A DNA stretch of 64,000 nucleotides. Origin: Diospyros lotus (taxonomy: Eukaryota; Streptophyta; Magnoliopsida; Ericales; Ebenaceae). Of the stretch, positions 35,131-49,000 are shown piece after piece. How positions within the stretch are numbered: the stretch's first letter is position 1; each line of letters starts with the position of its first letter. The DNA lies in the NCBI RefSeq assembly GCF_014633365.1, contig NC_068350.1:35765119-35829118 (forward strand). The letters run 5' to 3'. Below the pieces are notes generated by a model, which did no database searches, had not been told where the DNA came from, and was given only the letters and a program-made list of their open reading frames with translations. Both the position numbers and the translations under genes were made by a program.

Positions 35131-37519
35131 TATAGCAAGTGTAGATCAATTTCTATCAAAATGATCTCACTTGTTCATTAGTCATACCCTATTTATATAA
35201 ATTAGGGTTTTTCTCAATTTCAAGCTTTCTAACAATATGTCAACTTTATTTCTTGTTGGGAATTTAATGGAATTCCCCTACCATATTTTTTTTTAAATTA
35301 TGCATTTATCCTCTATTTTTTATGAAATTTCATGAGTAACCTATAGTTTATTTATTATTGTGATTATACCTATTAAATTGTATAAATTGCAATTAGCACA
35401 TGATAATTATGCATGTTATAACATGACATGTGAATTCATTATATATGAAAACTCAAATTTCATGGCATGCATACATATATGGCTATATTACGCTTATGAC
35501 TTGGCGGATAACAAGGGGATGGATTGATTAGTAAAGAGTGATGGATTGGGTACGTTTGCTAAACCATTGCGATGGTCCCATTAGTCATAAGAGATACTAT
35601 AGTAATATATATTTATAGTAATATATATCACGATTTTTTTGTTCATGTGCATAAGAAAATATTTTGGAATTGTCAATAAGTGGTCCATCATCTAACCAAC
35701 ATATTCTCACATGTCAATAGGCAATCCAAAAGCGTCGAAAGGAAAATATTCATATTTTATTTTTAGTCAATGTATTTTATCTCTTGTAATTTTTGTGAAA
35801 GATGGACCCAAATTGGACATGTAATAGATTTATTTTTAATGAAATTGCTTAATGTTGATATATTATTTAGGTTCGATATAGACTTTATTCTGTGCTGAAC
35901 TTTGATTAATCATCTTAATTATGATTAAAGGATAAAAGGTGAATTCATGGAAATTATTGAGTGTAAAGGTGAATAAGAAAAAATAAAAATAAAATTTTCC
36001 TAAATTTTTTATGAAATCATACACTGAAGAAGCGAGGCATTACAACTTTTTACTAATTTGGGTCATGATTTCATCTACGGGAATGCATGTTGTAGTAATA
36101 GTTTTTTTTTTTTTTTTTCTATTATAATATATTGATGGATTTATGCATTATATTAAATGGATGCCTTATTTTTTGGTGATATAATAAATGTTTATTATTT
36201 CCACATTTATTGTTATCAACTTATCATTTAGGTTCGATCTATATCATCTTTCTATACTTGACGTAATTATTGAGAAATTAGGTATTAGAAAAAAAAAATC
36301 CTTACTTTCTAAGATAATAACATCCTTAGAAAGTGGGGTGTTATATGCTTAGGGATTTATAATTTATTACCTTTAAGTTTGTTCACTTAATCCCCTTCTT
36401 TATAAGTTTTCTTTACTCATACTAACTTATTGACTTCACAAATCCTTCACTTATCACGTATCTCAAACTCTGATACTATAAACCTTGAACAAACCGTATT
36501 ATCATTATGTTCGTTAACTTCCATTGTCATAATTCTTAACCATTTGTCACCATATGATATCTTAATTTTCCTAATGGACTCCAAAAATGTGTATATAAGT
36601 GACTTCGAATACCTTTTTTTTATTATAAGTGCAAAGGTATTAGTTGATGCCCACACATTATTCCACTTAACTCATGTTGGATTTGTTGTTCACTACCTCA
36701 TCACACTATTAGTGTATCATCTTTTAGGCTTTCAAACTTTCATAGCAAGTTAATGGTAATTTGGTACTTCGATCCCTCCCAACTTAGACCTCAATTCAAA
36801 TACAATTCTATCAGGTTGTTCTAAGTTTTTGATATCTGACGATCTTTAGTAATATATTTTAATGCTCTAATTGTGGGTCTTTTGGCTCACACAAGTTGCC
36901 TAAATAATCATATGTCATTTGATCCTTAGCATTCAATTTGTCACTGTGATTTGTGATCATTATATATCTAAAAAATAAGTAACTATTAGAAAAAAAAATA
37001 AAAAAGATCTAGAATCACCAAGAATTAATCAAAATAAAGTTGATCATGAAGTTTTAGTAAGAGATTAACGCTAAATTGAAGATCAAATAAGGGGCTTGTA
37101 TCTAGATGATGCTATAAAAGATCAAAGCCTAAGTATCAAAGAAAACTTTAATACCATATAAAAGAAACAAGGTACTCAAAACAATAAATTATACATTGCT
37201 CTGAATTATTTTTATTGTTGACAAATGCACTTAGGTATATTTATACAATATAATTATAAATCTAATCAAGAAATAAATTCTAAAGAATATCTACAATCAA
37301 GATGAATCTAATTTAATTCAAATTTAATAAAATTCTAATTCTATTATTGACATCAACGTTCAATCACACTAAATGAAATACAAAAAGACCAATATATATA
37401 TACTGGTTGAGTATCACCGCATTTAAATAGGCGATTTGAGATTGGGAATATTGAGCCAATTTGCTCATATTAATTAAGTTTTGATGATTAACAAAAATAT
37501 TTTTTTGATATAAATATAT
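35131..37519. other. AT-rich intergenic sequence
   Basis: No supported gene. The 107-codon ORF at 36430-36753 has no recognised features. Confidence 0.4.
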
Positions 37520-37980
37520 TTCTTTCTCATATAAAAAAAAATTATTTTGAATTAAAAGTGAGTACAAATAGTAAATTTATTTTAAACTAAAGGTGGATTG
37601 TCTTTAAACATGTCTCATTCTTTTTAATCATTTATGTCTTAAAAGTTTATTTTTTAATTTTCATTTATTAATAAATATTTTTATTACTTATGCAAAAAGT
37701 ATATTTATTTTGAATTAAAGGATAATTATTTTAAGACATGTTTTCTCTTTCTCATATAAAAAGTAAATTTATTTTGAATTAAAGAGAATTGATTTTAGAC
37801 ATGTTTTTTGTTACTCATGCAAAAAGTAAATTTATTTTAAATTAAAGGAGATTTCTTTTAAACATGTTTTCTTGTTTTAATCATTTATATCTCAAAAACT
37901 TATATTTGAATTTTCAAATCTTGATTTCTTAGGTAAAAAGTAAATTTATTTTAAATTAAAGGTGAGACATATTTTCTCAT
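37520..37980. repeat. Short tandem array, units of about 60-110 bp
   Basis: Five imperfect copies of a unit containing AAAAAGTAAATTTATTTT, GAATTAAAGG and ACATGTTTTCTC. Unit length varies because some copies carry an extra TTAATCATTTATATCTCAAAA segment. Confidence 0.7.
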
Positions 37981-38028
37981 TATTTGAGAAAATTTAAACA
38001 TTTTTTAAATTTCAAACTTCATATTAAC

Positions 38029-38679
38029 TGTTATACGTTATTCCCGCATCATTCCTTATGGGCCGGCCCAATCACCCGGAGCCTAGAAAGCCCAGGCGAC
38101 CTTGCCAAATAAAATCCATACACCATCGAAATCCGAATCTCATAAAGCAAGCACCTTACGAGCTCCCGGCAAAACCCCTAGCGAGCTCTCAGCGATCGAC
38201 TAACGAGCAAAACCCTCAATTCACTGAATCATCCACATCACTGGCCTAAAGACTCCAGCTCTCATAAGTGGCAAAGTTGCTAAGAAGTCAGGGGTAAGGT
38301 CCATTTACTTTACCTGCAACAGCCCATGCTCCTCGTAATGAGGATCCCATTCCCGGTTTTGTGTAGATGATAAGGGTTGTTTGTCCCAAAAAATGTCATC
38401 TTTATATTTCTATATGTTATCTAAATTGTAAAGTTCACTCAGTATAAATAGGAGTCAGAGATATCATAAGGGGTAGAGACAAGGAGAATAATCAGACACC
38501 GCCATTCTGAGAGAATAATCAGAGTGCGGTCGTGGAGTAGGCATCGTTCTGGCCGAACCACGTGAAAATCGCTTGTGTTGACTCACATCTGAGATCTTTG
38601 TTTTCCTCTTCTTGGCATTTTTGGATTCACTCACCGCGGCCCAAAACGAATCACGGTCGGCTGAAATTGAACGTCGACA
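38029..38679 (+). repeat. Solo LTR with perfect target duplication (gypsy-like)
   Basis: It runs from TGTTATACG to GTCGACA (651 bp), flanked by ttaac at 38024-38028 and 38680-38684. It has a promoter-like AGTATAAATAGGAG near 38447 and a 3' part with CCGAACCACGTGAAAATC, common in plant LTR U5 regions. Confidence 0.85.
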
Positions 38680-39330
38680 TTAACCATTTCTTTAGTGGCT
38701 AAAATATTTATAAATATTTCCCAAACTCATTTTTTGAGTATCCATTGCACATCCAAAGCTCTCAAAAGCTCTCAAGCTAATTTTCAAGTATTCCAAAACT
38801 CTTAAAGATTCATTGTTCATCTACCGAAGAGTCACAAGGCAAGAGAAGAAAAAGATATCGCAAAGCCGAATCCGATCTTCTCCATTCAAACTAAGGTCAC
38901 TGTTTATTTATTTATTTAAATATTATTGCCTTGTATAATTTATTTTTAATTATTTATTTGTGTCCAAGTGTGGACAAATTATTTGTAACATTTAAATTAC
39001 TATTGTGGATTGTATAGGTTTCCTAGAACCGTTAAAATCTATGTGAATCTAGTTTTCAAGATAAGCTAAGGAGAAAACTTTGGTATTGGTGGTTTTCTTA
39101 TAACCCATTGTAATTTAGAAGTGCATCTAGTTTTCAATGTGAGATAGTGTAAAAACCTTGATAAAATTAGCGAAACCGCAATGGTGGTTGAGACATTGGG
39201 AGAGTGGAGTAGGTGTGTGTGGAGACACCGAACCACTATAAATTATCTTGTGCTTCATTTATTTATTCTTACTATATCTTGTGGCTTGCAATTTATTAAT
39301 CTCAAACTTACATATACATAGTTATAAAAT
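38680..39330 (+). repeat. Possible copia-type LTR fragment
   Basis: The CATTGGGAGAGTGGAGTAGG..CGAACCACTATAAAT phrase and the preceding repeated CTAGTTTTCAA segments resemble the R/U5 part of large copia LTRs. If so, the solo LTR at 38029 landed in it. No boundaries were found. Confidence 0.35.
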
Positions 39331-39779
39331 CTTAATTTGTTTAAAATTAAATAACAATAATTTAATTAAAAGAAATAATTTATATATATTCTTAGATAAA
39401 ATAATTAATCAATAATATTTATTAAAATGGAGAAAAATTTTAAACATTCAATTCATCCTCCTCTTGAGTGGCCATACCTTAAGAGACCAACTGGAACCCA
39501 CAAAGATCATAATTTCTTTTTCTTCTTCATTGTCGCTGCCACCTCCTACAATGTTATTAATGTATTCTCCTCACTCTTCCTTTCATGCAATCCTGACCCC
39601 TTGTTATTAGGCTACATTTTCTCTCATCAAGACTTTTATATCCGCACAGAATTGATATGTTGCCAGACATGAGCCTTACCCTACCCCAACAGTGCCCTCC
39701 ATGTGCTCGCATCACCCCACTGCCTTTGCACCTCACCCCGTGCAACCCTCTTCCCGTAGGGCCTGTGTCGGGCAACAGA

Positions 39780-40385
39780 TCAGTTATCTATATCCAAAAG
39801 CGACCTTACACATAAAATTATTAATAACACCACATCAAAGGCATAGATGTCCAACTTCTTGGTTAGCCTACGAGTCATGTAATACTCTAGATACAAGTAG
39901 CCAAACGTGTCTTTAATGTCCATGTTAATGTGTGTTTGGCTATGGGGTGTGGTAATTTTGGACAAACCAAAATCTAAAATCTTGGCCACCTAATTCTCAT
40001 CCAGCAAAATATTTGAGGTCTTGACATCCTTGTGTGCGACCCTTTGCCTTGTATTTATACGAAGGAAAGCCGATCCCTAAGCAACACCAATGCAAATGTT
40101 GAGTTTCTATTCCCAAGTGAAACATCGATGGATAATTATATCAATGGCTTTCTCTTTTCTAAATTTATAGAGATGATCGTCAAGGGTTTCATTTAACATG
40201 TACTCGTAAACAAGTATCATCTTGTTGGAGTCATCGCAATAGCCATAAAGGGTGACGAAATGAAGGTGTCAAAGATTGGAGGGGTTTTGATCTCAAACCA
40301 AAACTCTAGCACCTTACTTGGACTCAGCATTTAGCTTCTTAATCACAACCATACTAATGGGTTTATTTAGTTGCATTATAGTTAA
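39780..40385 (-). pseudogene. Receptor-like kinase (CrRLK1L-like) kinase-domain fragment
   Basis: On the minus strand the frame shows VVIKKLN near 40360, LVYEYM, a decayed HKDVKTSNILLDEN catalytic loop, then DFGLSK, GTFGY-like DTFGYLYLEYYMTRRLTKK and YAFDVVLL. The order equals a Ser/Thr receptor kinase from the ATP-lysine region to subdomain IX. Stops occur at three or more positions and there is no ectodomain. Confidence 0.75.
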
Positions 40386-40811
40386 TTATTTGTGATTTGT
40401 AGTTCGAGACTTCATTCATTCAATCTATTTATGTACTTAATTAATTTGAATATACCTTGTACTTATAAAAAAAATTAATTTGATCTTCTTTAATATGCCA
40501 AATGAGAATAATATGAAATAATATTCATTATTTTTTTGACTAATTTTTCAATAAGGTTTTAAACTGCAATGAAATGTCTAATTTCTATACATAATTATAA
40601 AAATATTGTTAACATTTTATATAATATTAAGAATTAAACATTTAAAAATGACAATGAATATTCATCATTAGGAGTACTTACAAGACTTAATGGAAAGAAA
40701 GGGTTTAAGTTCTAATTCACATAATATTGGAATGAGTTTAACATAAAATTTTATTAAGAATAAACTCTTAATTGGGAATAAGTAAGTAAACAAGATGGGG
40801 TTTAAAGATAT

Positions 40812-41240
40812 GCAAATAGTGAGTTTAGTTACTAAATCGATCGAAATTTATTAACTGATTAAATCGATATTGAGGAGCAAAATTGAACCGAATCGATCGA
40901 TTAACTCGAAAAATTGAAATAATCGATAATCGAAAAAATTGAACCCAATTTGTATAAACTAAACTGAATCGAAAAAATGTACAAAAAAAAAAAAAAATTA
41001 AAAACCTTAAGTAACCAATAGAAAACACACAAAATTTCAAAAAATAATGTCATTTTATAAATATCAAAATAATATTATTTTAAAATTCGATTAGTTTGGT
41101 TCTTCCAACCAAATCGAAAATCAAAAATTGAATTTTTGAGAAAAATTAATCGAACCAAACCAATACAAAAAAAAAATTGAATTGAACTAATAAGTTCGAT
41201 CGGTTTGATTCGATTAATTCTGATAAATTGAACTTTTACT
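40812..41240. repeat. AATCGATCG/GATTCGATTAA-rich interspersed repeat
   Basis: The left and right parts carry complementary runs (AAATCGATCGAAATT; CGATCGGTTTGATTCG) and many short AATCGA phrases. It is consistent with a MITE of the TTCGGTTCGGTT kind; ends are not resolved. Confidence 0.45.
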
Positions 41241-41494
41241 TTATCGTAACGGAGTTTAAGGGTTCTAACTGACAAATATTTTTAAATAATTTCTTATTTT
41301 GTACTACTTAATTATATAATTTTATTTAAAAATCATTATTTAATCTTTAGATATACTCGTTGCCCTAACAATACATTATTTTATTTTTATTTTCAGAGCT
41401 CAATAATAATTCGAGATATAATTTTTATAAAAACTAAAAATATTGAGAGTCCGCAGCCTGAAAGCCCCCCTCCACTACCATAAAGAAACGATGC

Positions 41495-41716
41495 TTAAAC
41501 GGTTAGACGCTTAAACCCTATGCTACTGCTTATCCCCGTTATCCCCACCGCGACCACCGCCTTCACGACAGCCCCTGCCCGCCGCCACATTGCCTCACGG
41601 TTTGTGATGCTCTTCGTTTCTATGGCGTCTGCGAACTGAGAAAGGGCCTTCTCGAGTACTCGTCGTCGGTGGCCCTTGCGAGCCTTCCGACGGAGCGTGG
41701 GAACTCTCCTCCGCAT
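41495..41716 (-). CDS. Possible 73-aa basic protein
   Basis: I do not recognise this ORF. It has an Arg/Lys-rich N-terminus (MRRRVPTLRRKARKGHRRR), a mid segment able to form an amphipathic helix, and a short hydrophobic C-terminal run. It lies in a GC-richer patch divergent from the topoisomerase gene, which could instead be that gene's promoter or leader. Coding status is uncertain. Confidence 0.3.
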   Translation of the reverse strand: MRRRVPTLRRKARKGHRRRVLEKALSQFADAIETKSITNREAMWRRAGAVVKAVVAVGITGISSSIGFKRLTV

Positions 41717-42252
41717 GGTTTACACACTGACTCAAACGAACACTGTAATTCAGAGAGATTACCATTGTTATGGATTCGATGGTATTTTTGCGTTAGATTA
41801 ATGGTATTTTTCAGTGTTTTTGTTATTAATATTGTCATACTTTGAATGGCATATTGAATTGAATCACTGGAATTACGTTTTATGTTTCGAATGGTTATTA
41901 TGTTAGCGGTATTACCAATAAGAATGTAAAAAAGATTTTTTTTTTGTGTGGGTATCCTGCCATATTGCATGCCTTTTGAAATTCGCATAGCATATGGTGT
42001 GGACTCTTGGTATCACCTCATTTACATCATTTTGCTAATGTAGTGTTTCTTAAGTGCCCAAGACTTCGTGCCGTAGTTTCAGTTAAAAGAGGCAAGGCAG
42101 ATTCTAGAGTAACAACAGTTGTTACTTTTTGAAATGTAGGCTTGGCACTCTTCATTGCCTTCTATCCTTGTGCTGTTTATTTATTTATTTTTATTTTCAT
42201 GTTTGTCGCTTCCCCTCTTTTCTCGGTGACAAGTTGTGATGTTTATTTCTAA

Positions 42253-43056
42253 ATGTTGTTACAGTTGCAGAAGAAGTTGTGGAGTTACAATTGCTCTTAC
42301 TTCCCGCATTCAACACTTTCCATTGGCAATAAATCTGCAATGTCTTTCCAGCTTAAATTTAGAAAGACCATGGTATCTTGTGTCGTCAAAGCCAATCAAC
42401 CAAGAGTTTTCACACTTATCTGTCAACGAAATTTTCATTCTTTCAGAAGCTTTGTTGATGGGTACAGATGGGCATCTATTAGTTGGCCTGGACTTAAAGT
42501 TGGGTATTCTTGTGATCGACCTTTGGATGTTTGGGGTAGTGGTTTTAGATCACCTTATACTTGTGCTTATACAAAGAGGCCTTTCTCTCAGATTCCAAGA
42601 GCAATAATGAATAAAGTCAATAACATTGGTGATGGAGATGGTAGTAATTGTGGGAGAACTTCAGCATCCAAGCTTTCCAATAAGCACTGGATAAGGGCAA
42701 AGTCATTGGCTGCTCACAAGAGAAATGGGGAAGTCAAGGTGCGAGTTGCAGCATCAAAGCAGGTACAAGGGATGAATGCTTCTAAATCTACAAATTCACC
42801 TCCTGTGGATAAGGATGCGGTGCACTCAAGTGAGCAGGTACTTGGAAATGGGTCTTCACCTGTTGGCAATAGCAAGAAGGTCAACAAAGCCAAAGGAAAG
42901 CAGAACAAACAGTCAGGAAACAAGAAAAGCAAAGAAAAAGCCTCAGGTTCTACAGCCGTTTCTGATGCAGCAGCTCAGCCAGAAGGTTCTGGAAAAGATC
43001 CTCAAGCAAAAAAATCCAGTATGACCAAGAAGAAACAATCATCCCCTACTGCAAAG
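42253..43056 (+). CDS. Topoisomerase IA exon 1
   Basis: It starts at ATG 42253 and ends GCAAAG|GTTAGC at phase 0. The 268 codons are rich in Ser, Lys and Gln, typical of an organelle presequence and linker. Confidence 0.75.
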
Positions 43057-46000
43057 GTTAGCAAATTTAAATGTTGTATCTATTTCTTTAGTTTTTATGT
43101 CATTGAAATATATTAACTAACATGCAGTTTTTCAGAAGAATTCTACTGGGATAAAGTCTATGGATGTACCTGACAATCCTGTTTTGACTAAACAGAGGTT
43201 TGAAGGGACAAGTGGAAGATCATCCAGAAGCGCAAAATCTATGAAAGGAGCCAAGGCTCTAGTTGAAACGCCTGACTTGGCAAATGTTTCATCTAGCAAT
43301 GAGTCGACGCAGAAACAAAAATCCCATGCAATTATCAAGGCTAAGCCTCAGGGACAAAAGACAATGCCGCCACTGTATCCTCCTACTGGGAAATCTATCG
43401 TGGTTGTGGAGTCTGTCACAAAGGCAAAAGTTATTCAGGGCTACCTTGGTGACATGTTTGAGGTCTTACCGAGCTATGGTCATGTAAGAGACTTGGCTGC
43501 ACGGTCAGGATCTGTGCGGCCTCATGATGACTTTAGCATGGTGTGGGAGGTTCCATCTGCAGCCTGGACTCATCTTAAGAGTATCAAGGTTGCTATAAGA
43601 GGGTATGGTGTATCTTTCTTGACAATAACTATTGTTACCAAGCTACTTTTGTCCCCCCCCCCCCCCCCCCAACCCAATTTATGGATGTGTTTTCTATGTC
43701 TAATATTTTTGTTAAAGTAATTTGTGTATGAAAAAGGTGAAACATTTTTTTTCTTGTATTTTTGTTCCTATTTTGTACCGTTAACTATTTATGGATGACA
43801 TAGACAAAGTGATTCAATGAGACAAATATCAATTATTAGTGTAAAGAAAACTGGGAAGGTTTGTGCATAATAGATTCAATACTGAGGGGTCACCTATTAT
43901 GTTTAACAATTAAAAGGTTGTGGAGATAATGCAGTTTTTTTTTTTACACTTAGATTGAGTGTAGTGGTGGCATCCATTTTTGAATTCCTGTTGTTGAAAT
44001 AGATCTCGCCAAATTCACACACACACGATTTGCTCTCACAGCTGAACACAACCCTTCACTACTTAACCCAGAACCGAAACCAGAAAGATACAAGAACACA
44101 ACATCAAACCACAAGCACTCACACAACAACAAAAGGATTTATCCTGGTTCAGAACTCTTGGAAGAGATCCTACATGCAGACTGTTATGACCTTGCTTTCA
44201 CTATCTTGGAAAAACCGGAATACAAGATTACATATGCTGTTCGCACACCCTCAGCCCAATTACCAGACTAAGAACTAACCAGAGATTACAAAGAAATACC
44301 CTTTACTCTCACCTTTGACAGCACATACTCTTCCCACAAGATAGACCGCAAAACCTTCTACCCTAAGAGACACTCACGCCCTTCTATTTATAGAACATAG
44401 AGGGCGAGAATACAAGATAGGAAAAATAACCGCCTATTGCTATTACAAGACTGCCCCTGATTTACATGCTTCTAGAAGTTTTATTGTAACAACTTCTAAC
44501 TAACACTATACAACTGAGCCCTAGACTAATCCTTAAGCAAATATTTCAACACCTGTTATGTGCATATGCATTTCATTTAGAATAAAATTTCAAAGTAATT
44601 TATTTGTGGATTATTATTACCTTATGTGAACAATAAAGAGATAAACAGTGGATAAAATAAGCAACAAAAATTTAAAGAGAATAGGTACACATGTTGTTCT
44701 TAACCAACAAGAGTGACTTAACTTTACACAGGTTTAGCCTACCATAGTGGACAAATTTGTTTCTTTATTTAGCATTTCCTCTGATATTTCTTCGGAGAGT
44801 TGGTTGTATAAACAAATAATCCATTTTTATTCTATTATTCAAGTTTCTGCATTTGTAAAATGTAGTATGTTTGTGTCATTTGGATGTGTTGTTTTATAGT
44901 TTATACGTATCATTAAGTACTTACCACAATTGAGAAGGATGATGCATTTTATAGAATTTAAGGAATATAATGTATGGTCTTTCCTCTTATACTTCTGTAA
45001 AGACTATGAGCAATTAATCTTAAGATAAGATTTGAATGTGTTTGTTCTTATGGTTGAAGAAATCAGAAGATAGTCATTGAATTTAAAATTCTTATGAAAA
45101 ATTCAGGTGCATTTCATTGAATTGAGCTCTAAAAGCTTGGAGGAGTAATTTTTTAATAAACCATTATGTAAAAATGAAGTAAGCCATTTATCTTAATTTA
45201 CAGATATATGCACGTGTATATATATTATATCACACAGAATAGATAAAAGAGAAATTATTTTGAGTAGCTTATAACAAGAAGAGAGTAAACAAGTGAAAGA
45301 AATCAAAGAAAAAGCCAAGTACCTCTCGTTCTCTCTCTCTATCTCTTTATCTATCTATGCTATGTCAATGTAGCGATAATTTTACATGAAATTCAAACCA
45401 CCACATATATCCTTGTTTGGGCAAATTTCTCTGTGAGAGAAACTACTTAATTAAATACAGGACACCCACTTGATGTAAGTCACTTGTTACCACCAGTAAT
45501 ATGTAAATGGCTATAATAAAAATTTTGCTAATTGGTTGATGAATTAGGGCCCGTGGATGATCTTCTGTAATTCTATAAAATATCATTTTCCGGTCATATA
45601 TGAATTTGTTAATTTTTTTATGTAGTTTATCTTTTTATCCAGTTTATCACTTATTTTGATGCCAATTTCTCACTTGCTTTGAGTTGTCCTCAGAGCAAAA
45701 AATCTTATTCTTGCATCAGATCCTGATCGTGAAGGAGAAGCTATTGCATGGCACATCATTGAGATGTTGCAGCAACAAGAAGCTTTGCATGAAAATATCA
45801 ATGTGGCCAGGGTTGTTTTTAATGAAATAACTGAGTCATCTGTCAAAAGTGCCTTGAAGTTTCCACGGGGAATTGACGTAAACTTGGTTCATGCTTACCT
45901 TGCACGTAGGGCTCTTGATTACCTGATTGGATTCAACATTTCACCCTTGTTATGGAGGAAATTACCTGGCTGCCAGTCAGCTGGACGAGTCCAATCTGCT

Positions 46001-49000
46001 GCTCTGTCCCTAATATGCGATAGAGAACTGGAAATTGATAAATTCAAACCACAGGAGTATTGGACAGTTGATGTTGAGTTTAACCAAAGGGAACTGGGTT
46101 CATTAATGAACAACTTTTCTTTTTCATCTCATTTGACACATTTTGATTCCAAAAAGTTAAACCAATTCTCAATTGGTTCTCAATCTGAGGCCCTGGAAAT
46201 TGAACAAAGGATTAAACAATCAAGCTTTAAAGTGGTTGGATCTAAGAGAAACAAAATCCATAGAAACCCTCCTACTCCATTTATCACATCAACACTTCAG
46301 CAGGATGCTGCCAACAAATTACATTTTACAGCTTCCTATACAATGAAACTGGCACAGAAACTATATGAAGGGGTTGAATTATCAGGTGGCAATGCAGCAG
46401 GATTGATAACATACATGAGAACGGATGGATTATATATTTCTGATGAAGCTATAAAGGACATTCGCATGCTGGTCATTGAAAGATATGGGCAGGATTTTGC
46501 ACCAGAGAGTGGTCGTAAATATTTTAAAAAGGTGAAGAATGCTCAGGAGGCTCACGAGGCAATTAGACCCACAGATATAAGGAGATTACCCTCAATGCTT
46601 GTTGGAATAGTTGATGAAGATTCTTTAAAGTTATATAGTCTTATTTGGGCACGTACAATGGCGTGCCAAATGGTACCCACTATTGTCGATCAGATTCAAC
46701 TTGACATTCGGAATGCTGATGAGTCCATTGCTTTTAGATCAACATGCTCAGTAGTTGGGTTTCTTGGATACCAAGCAGTTTATGAGGATTTGGAATCTAA
46801 AGCAGTAAGATCAGATGAGAATGAAGGAAATGATCGCGCTGAAGCCTTCAAAGTTTACAGGAATCTGAATGTAGGAGATTTATTGGATCTTGGTGAAGTG
46901 GAACTCAAGCAGCACCATACACAGCCTCCTTCACGCTACTCCGAAGGATCATTGGTTAAAAAGTTGGAAGAGCTTGGTATAGGCAGGCCTTCCACATATG
47001 CAACAACTTTGAAAGTTTTACAGGATAGACATTACGTGACAGTAAAAAACCGCATATTAGACCCGGAATTTCGTGGTCGCATGGTCTCTGCATTTCTTTC
47101 CCAGAATTTCTCGGAGGTCACAGATTATAGTTTTACTGCTGATATGGAAACAGAGCTCGACAATGTTTCTGCAGGATTGACTGAATGGAAAGGCCTACTC
47201 AGAGATTATTGGACAAGGTTCAGCAGGTATTGTGAGCGTGCTGCCAACCTCCATATTCATCAGGTCGAGAAGATGTTGGAGAAAACATTTGGAGATTTCT
47301 TGTTTGCTGCTCTCCCAGATAAAAGCAGGACATGCCCATCTTGTTTGGAAGGCACACTGATCTTCAAAGTTAGTAGGTTTGGTGCTGGTTATTTTATAGG
47401 CTGTGATCAGCACCCAAAGTGCAAGTGAGTATGATCTTGCAAGATTTAAAATTTTTCCTCCCACTTTTCAGACACACAAGCATGCATGAAATTACATTTT
47501 ATTATCTTGTCAATTTATCTCTCTCTCTCTCTCTCTGTGTCACTCATTATATTTGTTGTGGTATTTAGTTAATCTCTCTGTTTCTTTTTTCATCTTTTTT
47601 GTGACCGGAGGGTCACAGGATTGAGCTGTGAGAGCAACCTCTTTGCAAAAATGCTAGGGGAAGGCTGCGCATGAATATGACCCTCCTCCGGTCACAGGTT
47701 TGAGCTGTGGAAGCAACCTGTTTGCAAAAAAGAAGGGGAAGTCTGCATACAAATATCCCTACTTTAACCTTTGCAAAGTGGGAAGCCTCATGCATTAGAG
47801 ATGCCCTTTTTTGTCTTGTCTTTTTTGGTTTGGTACAGAACTGCCTTTTGTTTTTGAAGGTTTTTTTTTTTTTTTAGGGGGGGGGGTTGGTTAAGGCATG
47901 TTATGGAAGTGTCTAACTTTTGTGACCAGTGACAACTATTTGTCGTGTACCTAGGGTTTAGCTTAGGGTTGGATTGGCAATTGGAAGGATCCGATTGAAT
48001 AGAATGATTGGAGAGAGAATTTGGATAGAAAGGAGGGAGAAATTAGAGAGAAATGAGGGAGAGTTATAGAGAGATACGAGAGGGAGATTGGGAGAGAATT
48101 CTAGAGAGAGAAATGAGAATATTCATTTATCATTCAACATACCTTTCCATCCTCTCTAGCTGTGGCTTATATAGCCTCACAGCATTGCACATGCACCCAT
48201 GTGCAGTTACAACCGTGTCCATAATTGCTTATAGGTAAAACAAATATCTATAACAGAAAAAGGAAAGGAAATTACAAAAATGTGGTAATGCATGTAAATT
48301 AAATACTATTATATTTCCTACTCTATCCTTGGGGATCCTTGGGGTCATGTCAATTCCCCCCTTCTTGAGAAAGTTCTTCTCCCCAAGAACTTCAACAATT
48401 GGTCACTGCTCTTACCCAATACTAGCTCTCTCAATCTATTTCATTCCTCTTTCTCCTTCTAGGCCTCTTCGTCTTCATTCTTAGTTTTCTAAGATCAATT
48501 CCAAGCCTAAGTTGACCCAAAACTTCCATAGGGAAAACTTCATCGAGTTCAAGCCCAATACAACCACCCTCGGTAATAGCTATCCAATCAAGCTTGGTCT
48601 CCAATCTGTGGACATGATTAGCCACTTCCAGATTGACATAATTAGTAGCTAAACCTTGGAGTCCAATAGAAGGACTATTTGTGTCCGTGACTTCCGTTAG
48701 TACTTCATTACCGTCCAATAAAAGTAAGGGTGGCAGATCTACATCCATAGTTGCAGTTATTGTATCCCCATTTAACCCACGGCTATGCTTTGTTGCAAAA
48801 ATATCAGCAACATTCTGGAAATGCAACAATGGAAATTTGTAGACTTGCCTTGGATACTCAGACCAAGGCTATCCGTGAGCATTAGAATTAGGAGCTGTTG
48901 CGACTTCAATCCCAACCAACGGTTCCTCTGGGGTTGCCATAAGGCCTTCATCCCGACCTCCTTTCCCAACATGATTTATAGCCAAATTATTTGATGAAAC

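Noticed and set aside
42236..42607. Second-frame ORF overlapping topoisomerase exon 1
   Set aside because: Overlaps the frame that continues into the conserved enzyme; no homology of its own.
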